Assembly: GCA_036245525.1 (NCBI GenBank)
Contig: BTPG01000007.1
Span: forward strand, 122,277,375 to 122,341,374
Reading direction: 5' to 3'
DNA: 64,000 bases
DNA from: Semisulcospira habei
Taxonomy: Eukaryota > Mollusca > Gastropoda > Semisulcospiridae
Below are positions 32,144 through 42,326 of the stretch, piece by piece. How positions within the stretch are numbered: the first letter of the stretch is position 1; each line of letters starts with the position of its first letter. Under the pieces are notes generated by a model. It saw only the letters and a program-made list of their open reading frames with translations, made no database searches and was not told the origin of the DNA. Position numbers and translations under genes: made by a program.

Positions 32144-32537
32144 TTGATTGATTGATTGTACATTGCTTAACGTCCCGACAGCAACAAGACTTTCTAAGGA
32201 CGTGCCTGCATTGCTTGTGAAAAAAAAAAATAAATAAATAGAACATTGAATGTATGTCGCCATCCGGTCTAATACGTTAAATAAACCTACGACATGGGGC
32301 CTAAATAAAGCTAAAGACCATTTAGCAACACACATCCAATATCAAGAGCTCCAGGCGGCGCAGACAGTAGAGGGAGCTTAAAAAAAGGCAAATACAGGTG
32401 AATGGACCAAGGGTAGACAGAAACACATGCCCCAGAATAGAAGGGAAAACCCACCCTGTGGGGCTGACCAGGGTGACTCTGGGAACTAAAAAGCAGTTAA
32501 CCCCACCCAAGTCCCCCACGGCAGACCCGGGTGGGGA
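32144..32537 (-). mobile_element. Short retroposon (SINE-like, 394 bp) with perfect 15-bp target duplication
   Basis: GCCTAACGGTATGAA occurs at 32129-32143 and again at 32538-32552. On the minus strand the element runs from CTCCCCACCCGGGTCTGCC to GTTGCTGTCGGGACGTTAA and ends in an ATCA-type tail (TTGATTGATTGATTG on the plus strand). I see no tRNA A/B boxes, so the head is of another origin or truncated. The tail matches 8900-8965. Confidence 0.85.
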
Positions 32538-32631
32538 GCCTAACGGTATGAAGCGGCATGTGGATATTCAGTTACAGACCATCTTGAGTCAAATATGAAA
32601 AGTGCAAAGCGTATTATTTACTCCGTATTAA

Positions 32632-32837
32632 CCCATTCAGCCCGACGCACGTATTTCCCAAATTTTGGAGTTGTCATCTAACGACTATGCACGTGTTGCA
32701 GGCGATGGATCGACCATGATAATTCAAGGGTAGTGCCAGATTAGCTTGGCGCCGACAGGCGCCAAGCTAATCTGGCACTACCCTTGAATTATCATGGTCA
32801 ACCCATCTCCTGCTGTAGTGAGTGAGGGCTGAATGTG
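32632..32837 (+). mobile_element. P206 element, 206 bp, near-perfect arms
   Basis: TTAA at 32628-32631 and 32838-32841. The 46-bp inner arms around GGCGCCGACAGGCGCC match at almost every position, which makes this one of the youngest-looking copies. Confidence 0.9.
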
Positions 32838-32841
32838 TTAA

Positions 32842-33436
32842 AAACTGCAGGGAGTCATCTTCCGCGCACTACACAAACGAAATCTGGAACCTTGCGAAAC
32901 CACACTTAACCAAGTACAGAATTCCAGTTTACACTATTATTCCACTAACACGGTGCACTACGGCCCCGCTGGCCCTGGTATGACCAGTCCTATCTCTAGT
33001 GGCCCCGGGGGCGCAGGGCCCGGCCTCGGGAAGGAGCCGGTTAGAAACACGTCTTCAGTCTTCGATGATTGCGAGCGCTTTGACTATTTTCTCATAATTC
33101 TGAAGCGATAACAGTCTTAGCGTGAAATGATACAGCAACACAGTAAAACTACCATAAACAAAGGCAATTAACACTATTCTAAGTCTATGACACGCACGAC
33201 GACGCGGGGACCGGCACATCCGTCAGTGCAAGACTGTCTGCAGATCAGTGCAAGAGTACCGCGCGGTGCGCGCGTCCGAGTGCGCGTGACATTGGCGTTC
33301 AATACCAAGTTCTTATGCAACTTTTAGGTTCAGTCGTCACGTACTGGGAGCAACTGAAACCGACACTGAACCGGTTGAAGCGCTCACAAATCTTAAGATA
33401 AGGGTGCACGCACAAAACTGATATTAGCTACGCATA
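32842..33436. other. No gene seen
   Basis: GC-richer stretch with CCCCGGGGGCGCAGGGCCCGG near 33002-33022 and CpG-rich sequence at 33195-33290. A regulatory role is possible, but no promoter motif or frame supports it. Confidence 0.4.
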
Positions 33437-33541
33437 CTAACGAGCGAAAGGAATGCGACAGCATTCGTGTCATCGGAAGAAAAAACTGCAACTTCAGTGT
33501 TTCTTATGACTCGAGCGATGTCGCATTTCATTTGCTCGTCA
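33437..33541. repeat. Diverged copy of the 95-bp foldback
   Basis: CTAACGAGCGAAAGGAATGCGAC at left opposes GTCGCATTTCATTTGCTCGT at right; the middle has diverged from the copies at 6913 and 35186. Confidence 0.7.
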
Positions 33542-33572
33542 ATATATGAATTATAATTAAGAAACGAAATGA

Positions 33573-33655
33573 TTTAAATAATAATAATAATGCATAGCAC
33601 TTATATGGCGCATTTCTCATATTTATAATATAACTCAATGCGCAGAATGTAGCCG
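33573..33655 (-). mobile_element. LINE 3' tail fragment
   Basis: AATAATAATAATGCATAGCA with TATGGCGCATTTCTCATATT is the reverse complement of a CR1/L2-type 3' end, similar in plan to the tail of 27894-28178. Confidence 0.5.
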
Positions 33656-33792
33656 CGAACTGAACCCAACAAGCACGCTCACGTGAATCACACGCATTCA
33701 CTCACACACTGTACGCAAACACAGAACATTCACGTGGTGCTAAGGGCAAGCTCAAGCGAGCTACTGACGGTATTTGGAAATCGTTTTGTATT

Positions 33793-34003
33793 TGAAATTT
33801 TATTAAGTTGGCCGAACCTGATACCAAAGTGGAGGGGGAGGAAGAGCCGGAGTACCCGGAGAAAGAACCCCCGACGGTCCGCCCGAATTAACGGTGACAC
33901 TTACTAGAGGAGAAAAATCCGACGCCGGAACCCGGAATCGAACATCGCACCTTTAGCATTGGTGGCAGGCGCCTTAACCACTGCGCCACGGACCGCCCCG
34001 TAT
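33793..34003 (-). mobile_element. tRNA-derived SINE
   Basis: On the minus strand the head GGGGCGGTCCGTGGCGCAG and TGGTTAAGGCGCC supplies an A-box, and GATGTTCGATTCCGGG supplies a B-box about 45 bases later. A non-tRNA body follows. GTATTT beside both ends may be a 6-bp target duplication. A related head is at 62829-62875. Confidence 0.75.
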
Positions 34004-34763
34004 TTAGGCACATACAAAAGGAATGGATGTAAAACACAAACACCGTAACCACCCCCCCCCCCCACCCCCGAAAAAATAACACCCCCAAAAATCCCACACA
34101 AACAAACAACAACCAATCAGAAACCAAACCAAACAAACAAACACCCCCCTCCCCCCTCCACCCCCTCCCCCTCCCCTCACCTTTCCGAAAAAAAAGTACA
34201 CCCAACCCGACAACCTTCACCAAACAAAGCTAAACAACAACAATCGAGTGCGTGTCTAGCTCCGTCATGCTTGTGGACCACACTAGTTGTCTCCCTCGGG
34301 CGAATCGAGGGTGATAACCACTGTGTTCATGTGGTAGAGTGCGCCGATGTTCTTTTTTTTTTTTTTTTTTGGTCCTCCCCAGCGTGACAGATCAGTATCA
34401 GTAGGCCTATCAGTTGACACCCCGCGCTCCGCTATCTTTGTTGTCATTAAGGCTTAAGCCCCCTGGAGTGATACTGGCCATACCGTTCTGACAGAAAAGA
34501 CGCGTAACCACGACACGTAACGACGAAGCGTCTTGTCGGTCGGGCGGTATCGACAGTAGCAGTCAAGAGGTTAAATGGCATTTGTGTGTTGGACTGAGAG
34601 TTTAGGCCTTACGGCTCAAACCTGTAAGGTCCAACATCATAGACCAGCGCACGTATACACTGACGCAGAATTAGTGGCGTTGCTACTTATTTACACACAC
34701 ATTTAATGTGGTACACATCCAATTAACCCATTAACTGCCTGGGCAAGGCGAACGCTCCCCAGC

Positions 34764-34829
34764 TGCAAGAGACATAAACCCTCATGAGCCCCCGCAGTCG
34801 CAGGGGCTCATGAGGATTTATGTCTCTTG
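34764..34829. repeat. P66 hairpin in larger element (copy B partner of 6499-6563)
   Basis: Here the stem is more complete than in copy A (CCCGCAGTCGCAGGGG). C-rich runs follow to the right. Confidence 0.8.
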
Positions 34830-35185
34830 TTAATCTTCTGTTCTTCGTGTCTATTTCTGATCCCATATAAATCACCCCCCCCCCCCCCTCACCCCCCCCC
34901 CCATCACCCCCCCCCCCCCCCCCCACGCGAATGTTGGTCAGTATGCAGTGGTTTCATACGCGAAATTCATGATCACTGGCAGCGAAAAGGTAAACGTTAT
35001 CAGGATTTTAGAAATATTGACACCTTTTATAAAAATCACACAGGAGAGTGCAATGCCTGCACAGACAGCAGGAAGATGACCGCAGATTTGTTTCGTAAGA
35101 AATTAATTTCAGCTATTACGAACATTTTTCGGCAATGTACATTTTTTGTTTTATTTTGCTGGTACAAACCGTTTGGTAAGATATA

Positions 35186-35280
35186 CTGACGAGCAAAAGA
35201 AGTGCGACATTTTGGAACCATCGGAAATACTTAAGTGTTTCCGATGGTTCCAAAAATGTCGCATTTCTTTTGCTCGTCAG
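35186..35280. repeat. 95-bp near-perfect foldback (copy B partner of 6913-7007)
   Basis: Same arms CTGACGAGCAAAAGAA / TTCTTTTGCTCGTCAG. Confidence 0.85.
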
Positions 35281-35369
35281 TTTAGAATGTCCCGTAAGAA
35301 ATATCGTTCAGTCAGTCTGTGCTACGCTAAAAATTAAAAAAAAAAAAAAATGTGTTCAAGCCATGGAGC

Positions 35370-35699
35370 AAATAAACCAGTTTTGGAAAACCGATCCACA
35401 TCGTTAGACGAGAATATACTTAGAGTTATTGTTGTCACGTGACTGCCATACCATTTGAACGGGAAAACGATGTGTGGCGGATTCTTGGTGGAACACCTGA
35501 GTGTCAAAGCCGAGCTCTTACCCCACACCGTAGAGCACACTTTCGGCGATTAATCCATGCAGCGCCAGGGCACAGTGAGCTGCAAGAGGGATACATTCTG
35601 GACGATGTCGCTATATCTTCAGCAGTTCGCATTCAGCAAAATGGAAGCATTGTCCAGTTGTCAAATTACACAGTTACAGCCAATCGATTGTTGGTGAAA
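35370..35699. other. Sequence after copy B and downstream of TRIM-like gene 1; no gene
   Basis: Would contain the 3' UTR of the minus-strand gene ending at 35700. I found no AATAAA on the minus strand here. Confidence 0.5.
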
Positions 35700-37412
35700 T
35701 CACTGAATACTAGTTGGTGTACAAGTGAGGATCCTGCCGCCCCTGCAGGCGACCCACAGGCGGCCTCTCATGTCCGTGTTGAGCGCCGTGGGCTGCACCA
35801 GCAGCGGACAGCCCGGGGACAGGTAGCGCGCGAAGCTCAGGCGCCCGTCCTGCACGTTCACCACGTGGATGGCGTCGTTCAGCTCATCAGCCACCAGCAG
35901 CACCTCCTGGCCGCCCAGCGTGTAGAAACACACGTCCGACGGCTGGAACGAAGCTACAGGTGGGTTGTACGTGGCTATGGCGTCCGGTTGCGAGCGTCGG
36001 TACAGCTGCACTCTGCGCTGCCAGTCTGGTGTCTTCCCTTCCTCCAGCACCACAAACAGCTGCTCGCTGGCGTCAACGTCGAATGCACGATGAGCGGCAC
36101 AGTGCAGGGTGAAGATGTCTGCCCGTTGTGTTTTCAATGGATCCTCGGACACAATCTCCTGTGTTTTAACATTCGCTTGCCCCGTCAGAGCGTTCTTTAA
36201 TGCATAGAATCTGGTCCAGTCTGATGCGCACTTCTTGGCATAGGTACAGACCGAGCCTGTTGTGGGTGCAACATACATAGTGGTGCCATTCTTCCTCCTC
36301 ACCATTGCCACTTTTCCGGGGACGTCATATTTTTGCGCGCCGACACACTCGCCATCAGTGTCGAACAACTTTGAACCAGAGTCATTTCGCAGCTCGTACG
36401 ACACCCACACCTTTTCATCGGTCAGGGGACACACATGATAAACGTCTGTGTGCGGATCCTCTCGACAGCGGAACTGTTCCACCACGGTCATTTCGGGCAC
36501 TGACACCTCCATCTCCATCTTGGCCACACTACCTATATAGTCGCACATGCGCTGTAACGTGGCGTCGAGTGTGGCGCTGAAGCGGAGGGCAGGACGGCAG
36601 AAGGTCGTCATCTGTTTTTTCGTCAGCCTCTGCACGGCTTCCTCGCATCTCATCTCTCTGGCCACAGTCACCAGCTCAGAGCCCGCTACGCTGTCCAGAG
36701 CCTGCTGCACCCGCTGTAATAGCTTGGTCAGCTCCTGCAGGTTCTCCTTTTTAATGAACATTGCCACTTCTTGAACGGCAATTATTTCGTCCGTGACCGT
36801 GTCTAGCGAGGCCAGAGCTTCTTCCCGGTATCTGTCGATGGCTGCTTGTAGTGTGGCGTGTCTCTTATGGATGGCTGTCTGCAGGGCCGACTTTTTGTCC
36901 TTCACTGCCTGTTGTTCTTTTTGCGCCACATCAACGTCTTTCATCACGCTACTCACGTGACCGTTGAGTCTGTCTCTGTCTGTCAGTAGTTGAGTTTTTG
37001 CCTCTGCAGCAGCTGTGACCGATCTGGCCAAATCCTCGGTTTGGTGCAGCTCATGTTCTGTCAGTTTGCAGCTGAGGCATATGGCCTGATCACACTTGAT
37101 ACAGTAAAACTCCAGTTCTTTATTCATATGTACCATACAGATTTTACCGTCTCTCACTCTCTCCAAATCGTTTGGGTCGATGTGAAAGTTGCTCTGGAAA
37201 GCGGACACTCCGCCAGGGGGCACCGTTGCCTGCTTGCGACAGGCCGGACATGGAAATGTACCAGTTGGGTGTCGCGCTGACAGGTCTTTCAGACATTGTT
37301 CACAGAATGAATGGTGACAGGGTAGCAGTTTGGGTGACCGGTAAATGTCAATACAAAGAGCGCACGTCAGTAACTCCCTCTTGTTGTCTGCGTCACTTCC
37401 GCCTGTCGCCAT
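35700..37412 (-). CDS. TRIM-like RING/B-box/coiled-coil protein, paralog 1
   Basis: The 570-residue product, in one exon, is a probable RING-type E3 ubiquitin ligase. RING (C3HC4): C17, C20, C32, H34, C37, C40, C55, C58. B-box 2: C92, H95, C104, C107, C112, C115, H120, H123, all present. A coiled-coil region follows (about 130-290; EVAMFIKKENLQELTKLLQR). The C-terminal 270 residues are probably a beta-propeller, with propeller-like repeats such as VLLVADELNDAIHVVNVQDG and RGRLWVACRGG. The start ATG has a good context (AAAATGG). A possible 5' UTR acceptor (TTTACACACAG) lies at 37496. The next gene, 43615-45339, is a paralog in the same orientation. In molluscs such genes form large, fast-changing families often linked to immunity; for this gene that is inference. 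Confidence 0.9.
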   Translation of the reverse strand: MATGGSDADNKRELLTCALCIDIYRSPKLLPCHHSFCEQCLKDLSARHPTGTFPCPACRKQATVPPGGVSAFQSNFHIDPNDLERVRDGKICMVHMNKELEFYCIKCDQAICLSCKLTEHELHQTEDLARSVTAAAEAKTQLLTDRDRLNGHVSSVMKDVDVAQKEQQAVKDKKSALQTAIHKRHATLQAAIDRYREEALASLDTVTDEIIAVQEVAMFIKKENLQELTKLLQRVQQALDSVAGSELVTVAREMRCEEAVQRLTKKQMTTFCRPALRFSATLDATLQRMCDYIGSVAKMEMEVSVPEMTVVEQFRCREDPHTDVYHVCPLTDEKVWVSYELRNDSGSKLFDTDGECVGAQKYDVPGKVAMVRRKNGTTMYVAPTTGSVCTYAKKCASDWTRFYALKNALTGQANVKTQEIVSEDPLKTQRADIFTLHCAAHRAFDVDASEQLFVVLEEGKTPDWQRRVQLYRRSQPDAIATYNPPVASFQPSDVCFYTLGGQEVLLVADELNDAIHVVNVQDGRLSFARYLSPGCPLLVQPTALNTDMRGRLWVACRGGRILTCTPTSIQ

Positions 37413-37495
37413 TTTATCCGTTATATTATAGTAGTGTCTTAGCTATTTCTGAAATAGGCCTTTCGCACCTCTACGATGGTGTGAATCTCCTGTAC
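37413..37495 (-). other. Possible 5' UTR of TRIM-like gene 1, bounded by a splice acceptor
   Basis: On the minus strand a T-rich run then TTTACACACAG ends at 37496, about 84 bp upstream of the ATG. An upstream exon was not found. Confidence 0.4.
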
Positions 37496-37582
37496 CTGTG
37501 TGTAAACAAAAACAAAAAAAATTCTGAAGTTTAAATGAATATAGAACTAAAGCGCAATCCATGACTTGAAACTGATTGTTAA

Positions 37583-37789
37583 CTCATTCAGCCCGACGGC
37601 CGTATTTCCCAAATTTTGGAGGCGTCATCGATATGACTATTCACCAATTGCAGGAGATGGTACGACCATGATAATTCAAGGGCAGTGCCAGATTAGCTTG
37701 GCGCCGACAGGCGCCAAGCTAATCTGGCACTACCCTTGAATTGTCATGGTCCACCCATCCCCTGCTGCAGTGCGTCAGGGCTGAATGAG
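37583..37789 (+). mobile_element. P206 element
   Basis: TTAA at 37579-37582 and 37790-37793, 207 bp, arms intact (GCCGACAGGC centre). Confidence 0.88.
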
Positions 37790-37793
37790 TTAA

Positions 37794-37979
37794 TCTCTTC
37801 GCTGCTAGTGATCACTGATTTCGCGTCTGAAACCCCTGTACTGACCGACACTCGCGTTAAGAGAACACAAATGAAATGGGACCAAAACTAGGCACAAACA
37901 AACACAGGACTAACAAGAGACATAAGTCCTCATGAGCCCCCGCGACTGCGGGGGGCTCATGAGGATTAATGTCTCTTGC
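37794..37979 (+). mobile_element. Left portion of the larger P66-bearing element
   Basis: CTTCGCTGCTAGTGATCACT and GTCTGAAACCCC..ACTGACCGACACTCGCG form the left outer segment, complementary to the right outer segment at 6655-6715. The hairpin AACAAGAGACATAAGTCC..ATTAATGTCTCTTGC is at 37912-37979. The element shares the TTAA at 37790-37793 with the P206 copy to its left. The right outer segment is missing. Confidence 0.6.
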
Positions 37980-38159
37980 AGATGGGTAGAATTCGCGTTG
38001 CCCCGGCAGTTACGGGGATAATTATATCCCTTAAAAACTAAGCGGAGACATTTACGCTATCTAAGCATTTTTTTTTAGACTTCTGTTTTTGGATTACATA
38101 CGTATAGTATACATACAACGCATGTCATGCTACACACAGACAACATGTACGGAAAAGAA

Positions 38160-38275
38160 CATAGTGCATATAAGTCCCCCCTCCCCTCCCCCCCCCCCCC
38201 CCACACTCTCACACACATACACATATGTACCCACACCCACACCCTTATCCGCACCCCCACCCACATAGTATACAC
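38160..38275. repeat. C-rich and CA/CCCACA low-complexity tract
   Basis: CCCCTCCC run followed by ACACATAC and CACCCACAC repeats. Confidence 0.8.
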
Positions 38276-38289
38276 ACAGCTTGAACAGG

Positions 38290-38520
38290 CAATTGACAGG
38301 CACAGTTTAGGTTTGGACACACAGTCACGCTGGACAGTCACACAGTTATGACTCTTTGGGCATGCTTTTCTCAGTACTATAACTAGCTCTGATGGATGCA
38401 TGCACAATTGACAGGCACAGTTTAAGTTTGGACACTCAGTCACGCTGGACAGTCACACAGTTATGACTCTTTGGGCATGCATTTCTCAGTACTATAACTA
38501 GCTCTGATGGATGCATGCAC
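38290..38520 (+). repeat. Two direct tandem copies of a 115-bp unit
   Basis: CAATTGACAGGCACAGTTTA begins at 38290 and again at 38405. The copies differ at only a handful of positions, so the duplication is recent. Confidence 0.92.
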
Positions 38521-38521
38521 A

Positions 38522-38640
38522 AGGGTAACTCCGCCGTTGCCGGTCCCGAGCCCGGATGAGAAATGAGGGGGGGAAACCTACGCCAAAACCACAAAGAAAA
38601 CTACGCCAAAACTGCTGAAAACCACGCCAAAACTGTTAGT
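38522..38640 (+). mobile_element. Possible remnant of an RTE-type LINE 5' end, with short CGCCAAAAC repeats
   Basis: GTTGCCGGTCCCGAGCCCGGAT and AATGAGGGGGGG resemble the 5' UTR of the intact LINE at 55522-58689 (ACTGCCTGTCCCAAGTCAGGAT, AAGGAGGAGGG). Three CTACGCCAAAAC-like repeats follow. Confidence 0.35.
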
Positions 38641-39253
38641 CCCCGATCACTCTTAGTGGCAGTGGGACAGTAAACTGGAGCACAGCAAGCAAGCAATGCA
38701 CAAGGGAACACAGCTAGGCCACCACTGATAACTTGAACCAATCCTGCATGCCTTAAATTAGTGAAATATCTGGTGGCACCTAGCTAATCATTTTTTTTTT
38801 TTTTTTACCACATACAAATTAACAATAGAAACATGGAGACTGCCTACTGTTAAAGATAACTATAGAAATAGCGACATGAACTTACACTCTGCTGATTCTT
38901 AAGACGTCTGCAGCCCACCACTGAACACAGTAGACTTGAAATAGTAAAATCTGTCTATCGATCTTTGTCCGTCTACCAGGAAAAAATCGTTTTCCAGAAA
39001 TGATTGAAAGCTCTAAGATGACTAAGTCAGTATGCATGCACCGGGGTACCGGTGTGGGTGTGTACCTGTGCGCTATGACTAGACACACATGCTTTGACCC
39101 AAGTCAACTCTACGCCCTCCTTCAAGCAGAGATGCATGTGTGCGTTTTATTGTGATCCTATGAACGCGATAACATAAATTTTGGCTAGTTAGTGTTCAGC
39201 GATACATAATTAATTATTTGCAACGGCAAGTTTTGGACGCGTCCTCTGATAAG
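38641..39253. other. No gene seen
   Basis: A poly-T run lies near 38790-38806. Nothing else is recognisable. Confidence 0.5.
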
Positions 39254-39341
39254 GTGAGCTTAGTCCTGCGCCAGCCACTAAGCAAGGGGCTCCGCTGTAG
39301 CGGAGCACCTTGCTTAGTGGCTGGCGCAGGACTAAGCTCAC
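39254..39341. repeat. 88-bp near-perfect palindrome
   Basis: Two 44-base arms (GTGAGCTTAGTCCTGCGCC .. and complement) match at about 42 positions with no loop. It is unrelated in sequence to the other palindrome families. Confidence 0.92.
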
Positions 39342-39392
39342 TCGTGCAATTCACGCTAGTTGCGGTTGATGGATCGAACATGGTGGGTAACC

Positions 39393-39541
39393 CCTTGGCT
39401 GCCAGTGATCTGCGCGTCTGAAACCACTGCACACTGCCCGACATTTGCGTGAAGAACGCAGATGGGACCAAACATGAGGCTTGGGACCAAACACGGGCAT
39501 AAAGAACATATGGGGGCTCATGAGGGTTTATGTCTCTTCAG
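39393..39541 (+). mobile_element. P66-bearing element, left part plus one hairpin arm
   Basis: CTTGGCTGCCAGTGATCTGC and GTCTGAAACCACTGCACACT form the outer segment. GGGGGCTCATGAGGG..TTTATGTCTCTTC is a single hairpin arm with no partner. Confidence 0.6.
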
Positions 39542-39771
39542 GGGCGGATTCAGGGGGAGGGGGGTTGGGGTTGGGGGGGACAAACACCCCAAAAGGGACT
39601 TTGTTAAAGCATTTAAAAGAATTTGGGTGGTGGGTGAGGGGTGGAGGGGGATGCAGGAACCTACCAGATCTGCCCTTGCTTTTGCAGTCATGAGCGCTCG
39701 CGTTGCCCCGGCTGTGTACGTGTTAAACAGTGGAAATTTACCTTTCACGTCAACCCTGAAGTCAAAGCTCG

Positions 39772-40390
<619 letters not shown>

Positions 40391-40485
40391 CAGACAATCT
40401 AAACAGCTCCAAGAGGCATAGATCCTCATGAGCCCGGAGGGCTCATGAGGATCTATGCCTCTTGGAGCTGTTTGGAGTGTTGTCT
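40391..40485. repeat. P66 hairpin with extended outer arms
   Basis: AAACAGCTCCAAGAGGCATA through GAGCCC mirrors GGGCTC through TATGCCTCTTGGAGCTGTTT without error over about 38 bp. Outer parts (AGACAATCT / AGTGTTGTCT) pair more loosely. The centre is only CGGA, the shortest loop in the family. Confidence 0.9.
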
Positions 40486-40533
40486 AATATGCTTTTAAAA
40501 CAAGCTGGTTATCCGCCGTGATTTCGATTTGTT

Positions 40534-40717
40534 GGGGATGTGGGTGGCTCGGTGGTAGATCGTTCGTCTCTCGTCCGAAAGGTCCCGGGTTCGAATCCAT
40601 CTGGACTTAAAATTTGCTCAGACCCTATTTCGGTGCCCCGTCATTGAAATCACATGATCGACAAAAGACCCTACACGTTTATTTTATTTTTTTTTTTTTA
40701 ATTATTATTATTATTTT
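40534..40717 (+). mobile_element. tRNA-derived SINE with ATT tail
   Basis: A-box GGTGGCTCGGTGGTAGATCG and B-box GGTTCGAATCC about 35 bases apart make a tRNA-like head. A non-tRNA body and a T/ATT-rich tail follow. The lack of a closed acceptor stem and the retroposon tail argue against a working tRNA. Confidence 0.72.
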
Positions 40718-41071
40718 CGTTCGTTGCAAACAAAACCTCACTGATGCCACTTATGAACAGCGGCTCACGAAAAGCATTTCGGCTGTCTTCTACGTATGCG
40801 TGCTAAGTGCACATTTATAACGTGGCTACTCCAAGGTTTGAAACTAAATCTGATCGCGTGAAGTAATGAACCTGTTCTGTGTGTGCCCTTATAGTTCCTT
40901 ATCGCGCTCGCTCAGGGCTGTGTGGCTCCCTATTATAAAAACTGTTGCCGCGCAGCCGGGTCTAGTCGTGTGAAATACCTTACGCGTGTATTCAAATGGT
41001 ATTCACGGTCATGAAAGAGTGCGTAAATAAACGCCTTTATGGCCGGGGCATCGCAAACGCTAAACTCTGGT

Positions 41072-41137
41072 GCAAGAGATATAAATCCTCATGAGCCCCC
41101 GCAGTCGCGGGGGCTCATGAGGATTTATGTCTCTTGC
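41072..41137. repeat. P66 hairpin, GAGATAT/GAGACAT variant
   Basis: GCAAGAGATATAAATCC..GGATTTATGTCTCTTGC with a CCCGCAGTCGCGGG loop. A right outer segment of the larger element may be at about 41290-41335 (TGCAGTCGTTTCAGACAGCGAAAGGG). Confidence 0.8.
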
Positions 41138-41164
41138 CACTCTTATGTTGTTTGTTTGTTGTTG

Positions 41165-41196
41165 TTTTTTCTTGTTGTTTTTTTTTTTTAGTTTTT

Positions 41197-41229
<33 letters not shown>

Positions 41230-41250
41230 TTTGGGGGGGGGGGGGGGGGT
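41165..41250. repeat. Poly-T followed by poly-G
   Basis: T-rich run with C breaks, then about 18 G. Frames with Phe or Lys runs across it are artefacts. Confidence 0.9.
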
Positions 41251-41562
41251 GTGTGCTTAAATTTGGTCTGAGTTACATCTGCGCTGTTCACGCGAACGTC
41301 GGACATGTGCAGTCGTTTCAGACAGCGAAAGGGTTAAGTATATCTGGCGAAGAACGTCAATGTAACCTTTTTCCCTCGCACGGCCTTCCTCGGGTATTGA
41401 AAGCAGAATAGAGGAAAATGCATCTTTACAAATTCGCTTTAGGCGTAGTTGTGTGACTCATGTTAGAATCGATGCTTACATGGGAGAACGATCAACCATG
41501 ACAGCTCAAAAGAAGTGCCTGTTCAGTGGCGTACGGAGAGAATTTTTCATTGAGTTTGCCGT

Positions 41563-41564
<2 letters not shown>

Positions 41565-41647
<83 letters not shown>

Positions 41648-41660
41648 TGTGTGTGTGCGT

Positions 41661-41736
<76 letters not shown>

Positions 41737-41737
41737 A
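41565..41737. repeat. GT microsatellite, about 170 bp
   Basis: Near-continuous GT with rare GC or TT interruptions. GGGTGGGT-type G-rich sequence follows at 41765-41880. Confidence 0.97.
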
Positions 41738-42326
41738 CGCGCGCGCGTTAGGAAGAAGGGGACGTGGGGGGCGGGGGGAAATTTTCCATTGTGCCAGATA
41801 CGTGTGTGCGCGTGGGGAGAGAGGGGGGGGGGCGTGGGGGTGGGTGGGTGGGTGGGTGGGGGGTGGGTGGGTTGGAGGGGAGCAATGTACCTTTGTGCCT
41901 AACATGTCTCGAAAAATTAAATCAACAAACTTAGAGGTGGGATGGGAGGTGGAGTAGGGAAAAGGTAGAGCGGGTGTTGGTGTTGGATGGGTGGGAGGGT
42001 GGATGGGGCGGGGGGGGGGGGCGGCAGAAGATACTCCCTCACCCTATTTCTCCCCCCCCCCTCCTCCACCCCACCTTCCCATGCAGGTACTATGCTACCA
42101 AACCCGCTAGAGATATCATAGCCAAAATAGTTCCTTATATGTCATACTGGCTGACGAGTAATGCTGCTTTCGGTTTCAGGGCACATACAGAAGAAGACAC
42201 AAGGAGGTCACGCGATCACTTATATGGGAATACATGAGTGCGAAGGTATAGGCCCTTTGATATCGGAGCGCACAACGATTTTTATTATTATTATTATTAT
42301 TTTTTATTTATTTAATTTTTTTTTTT
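41738..42326. other. G-rich tract and unique sequence, no gene
   Basis: GTGGGTGGGTGGG runs at about 41835-41875 could fold as G-quadruplexes. 42120-42235 resembles the flank at 3225-3335 (TACTGGCTGACGAGTAATGC..GGTCACGCGATC). Confidence 0.5.

Larger units (their letters stand above)
30739..34128. other. 3.4-kb segment of copy B missing from copy A
   Basis: Copy A passes from GCTCAGCGAAA directly to ACCAAACCAAAC; copy B holds 3.4 kb between these. The first bases (GGGAAGGGGT) also follow the same flank at about 3512-3530, so deletion from copy A is at least as likely as insertion into B. The segment contains two P206 copies, a retroposon with a 15-bp target duplication, an old foldback and a tRNA-type SINE, and no gene. 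Confidence 0.7.
19417..35369 (+). repeat. Large direct duplication, copy B
   Basis: Matches copy A (1-7110) in order and orientation but is about 16 kb because of insertions at 20315-24001, 27894-28178 and 29058-30700 plus a 3.4-kb segment (30739-34128). It ends at CATGGAGC near 35362-35369, after which the sequences differ completely. Confidence 0.9.

Noticed and set aside
40534..40610. tRNA gene
   Set aside because: A and B boxes are present but the acceptor stem does not close and a retroposon body and tail follow. The same holds for 33917-34003 and 62829-62875.
41453..41957. Cys-Val and Thr-His repeat open frames of up to 149 codons
   Set aside because: Direct translation of a GT/CA microsatellite; no start context or domain. 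The same applies to frames at 7269-7454, 29687-29932, 45878-46112, 52961-53327 and 62257-62496.
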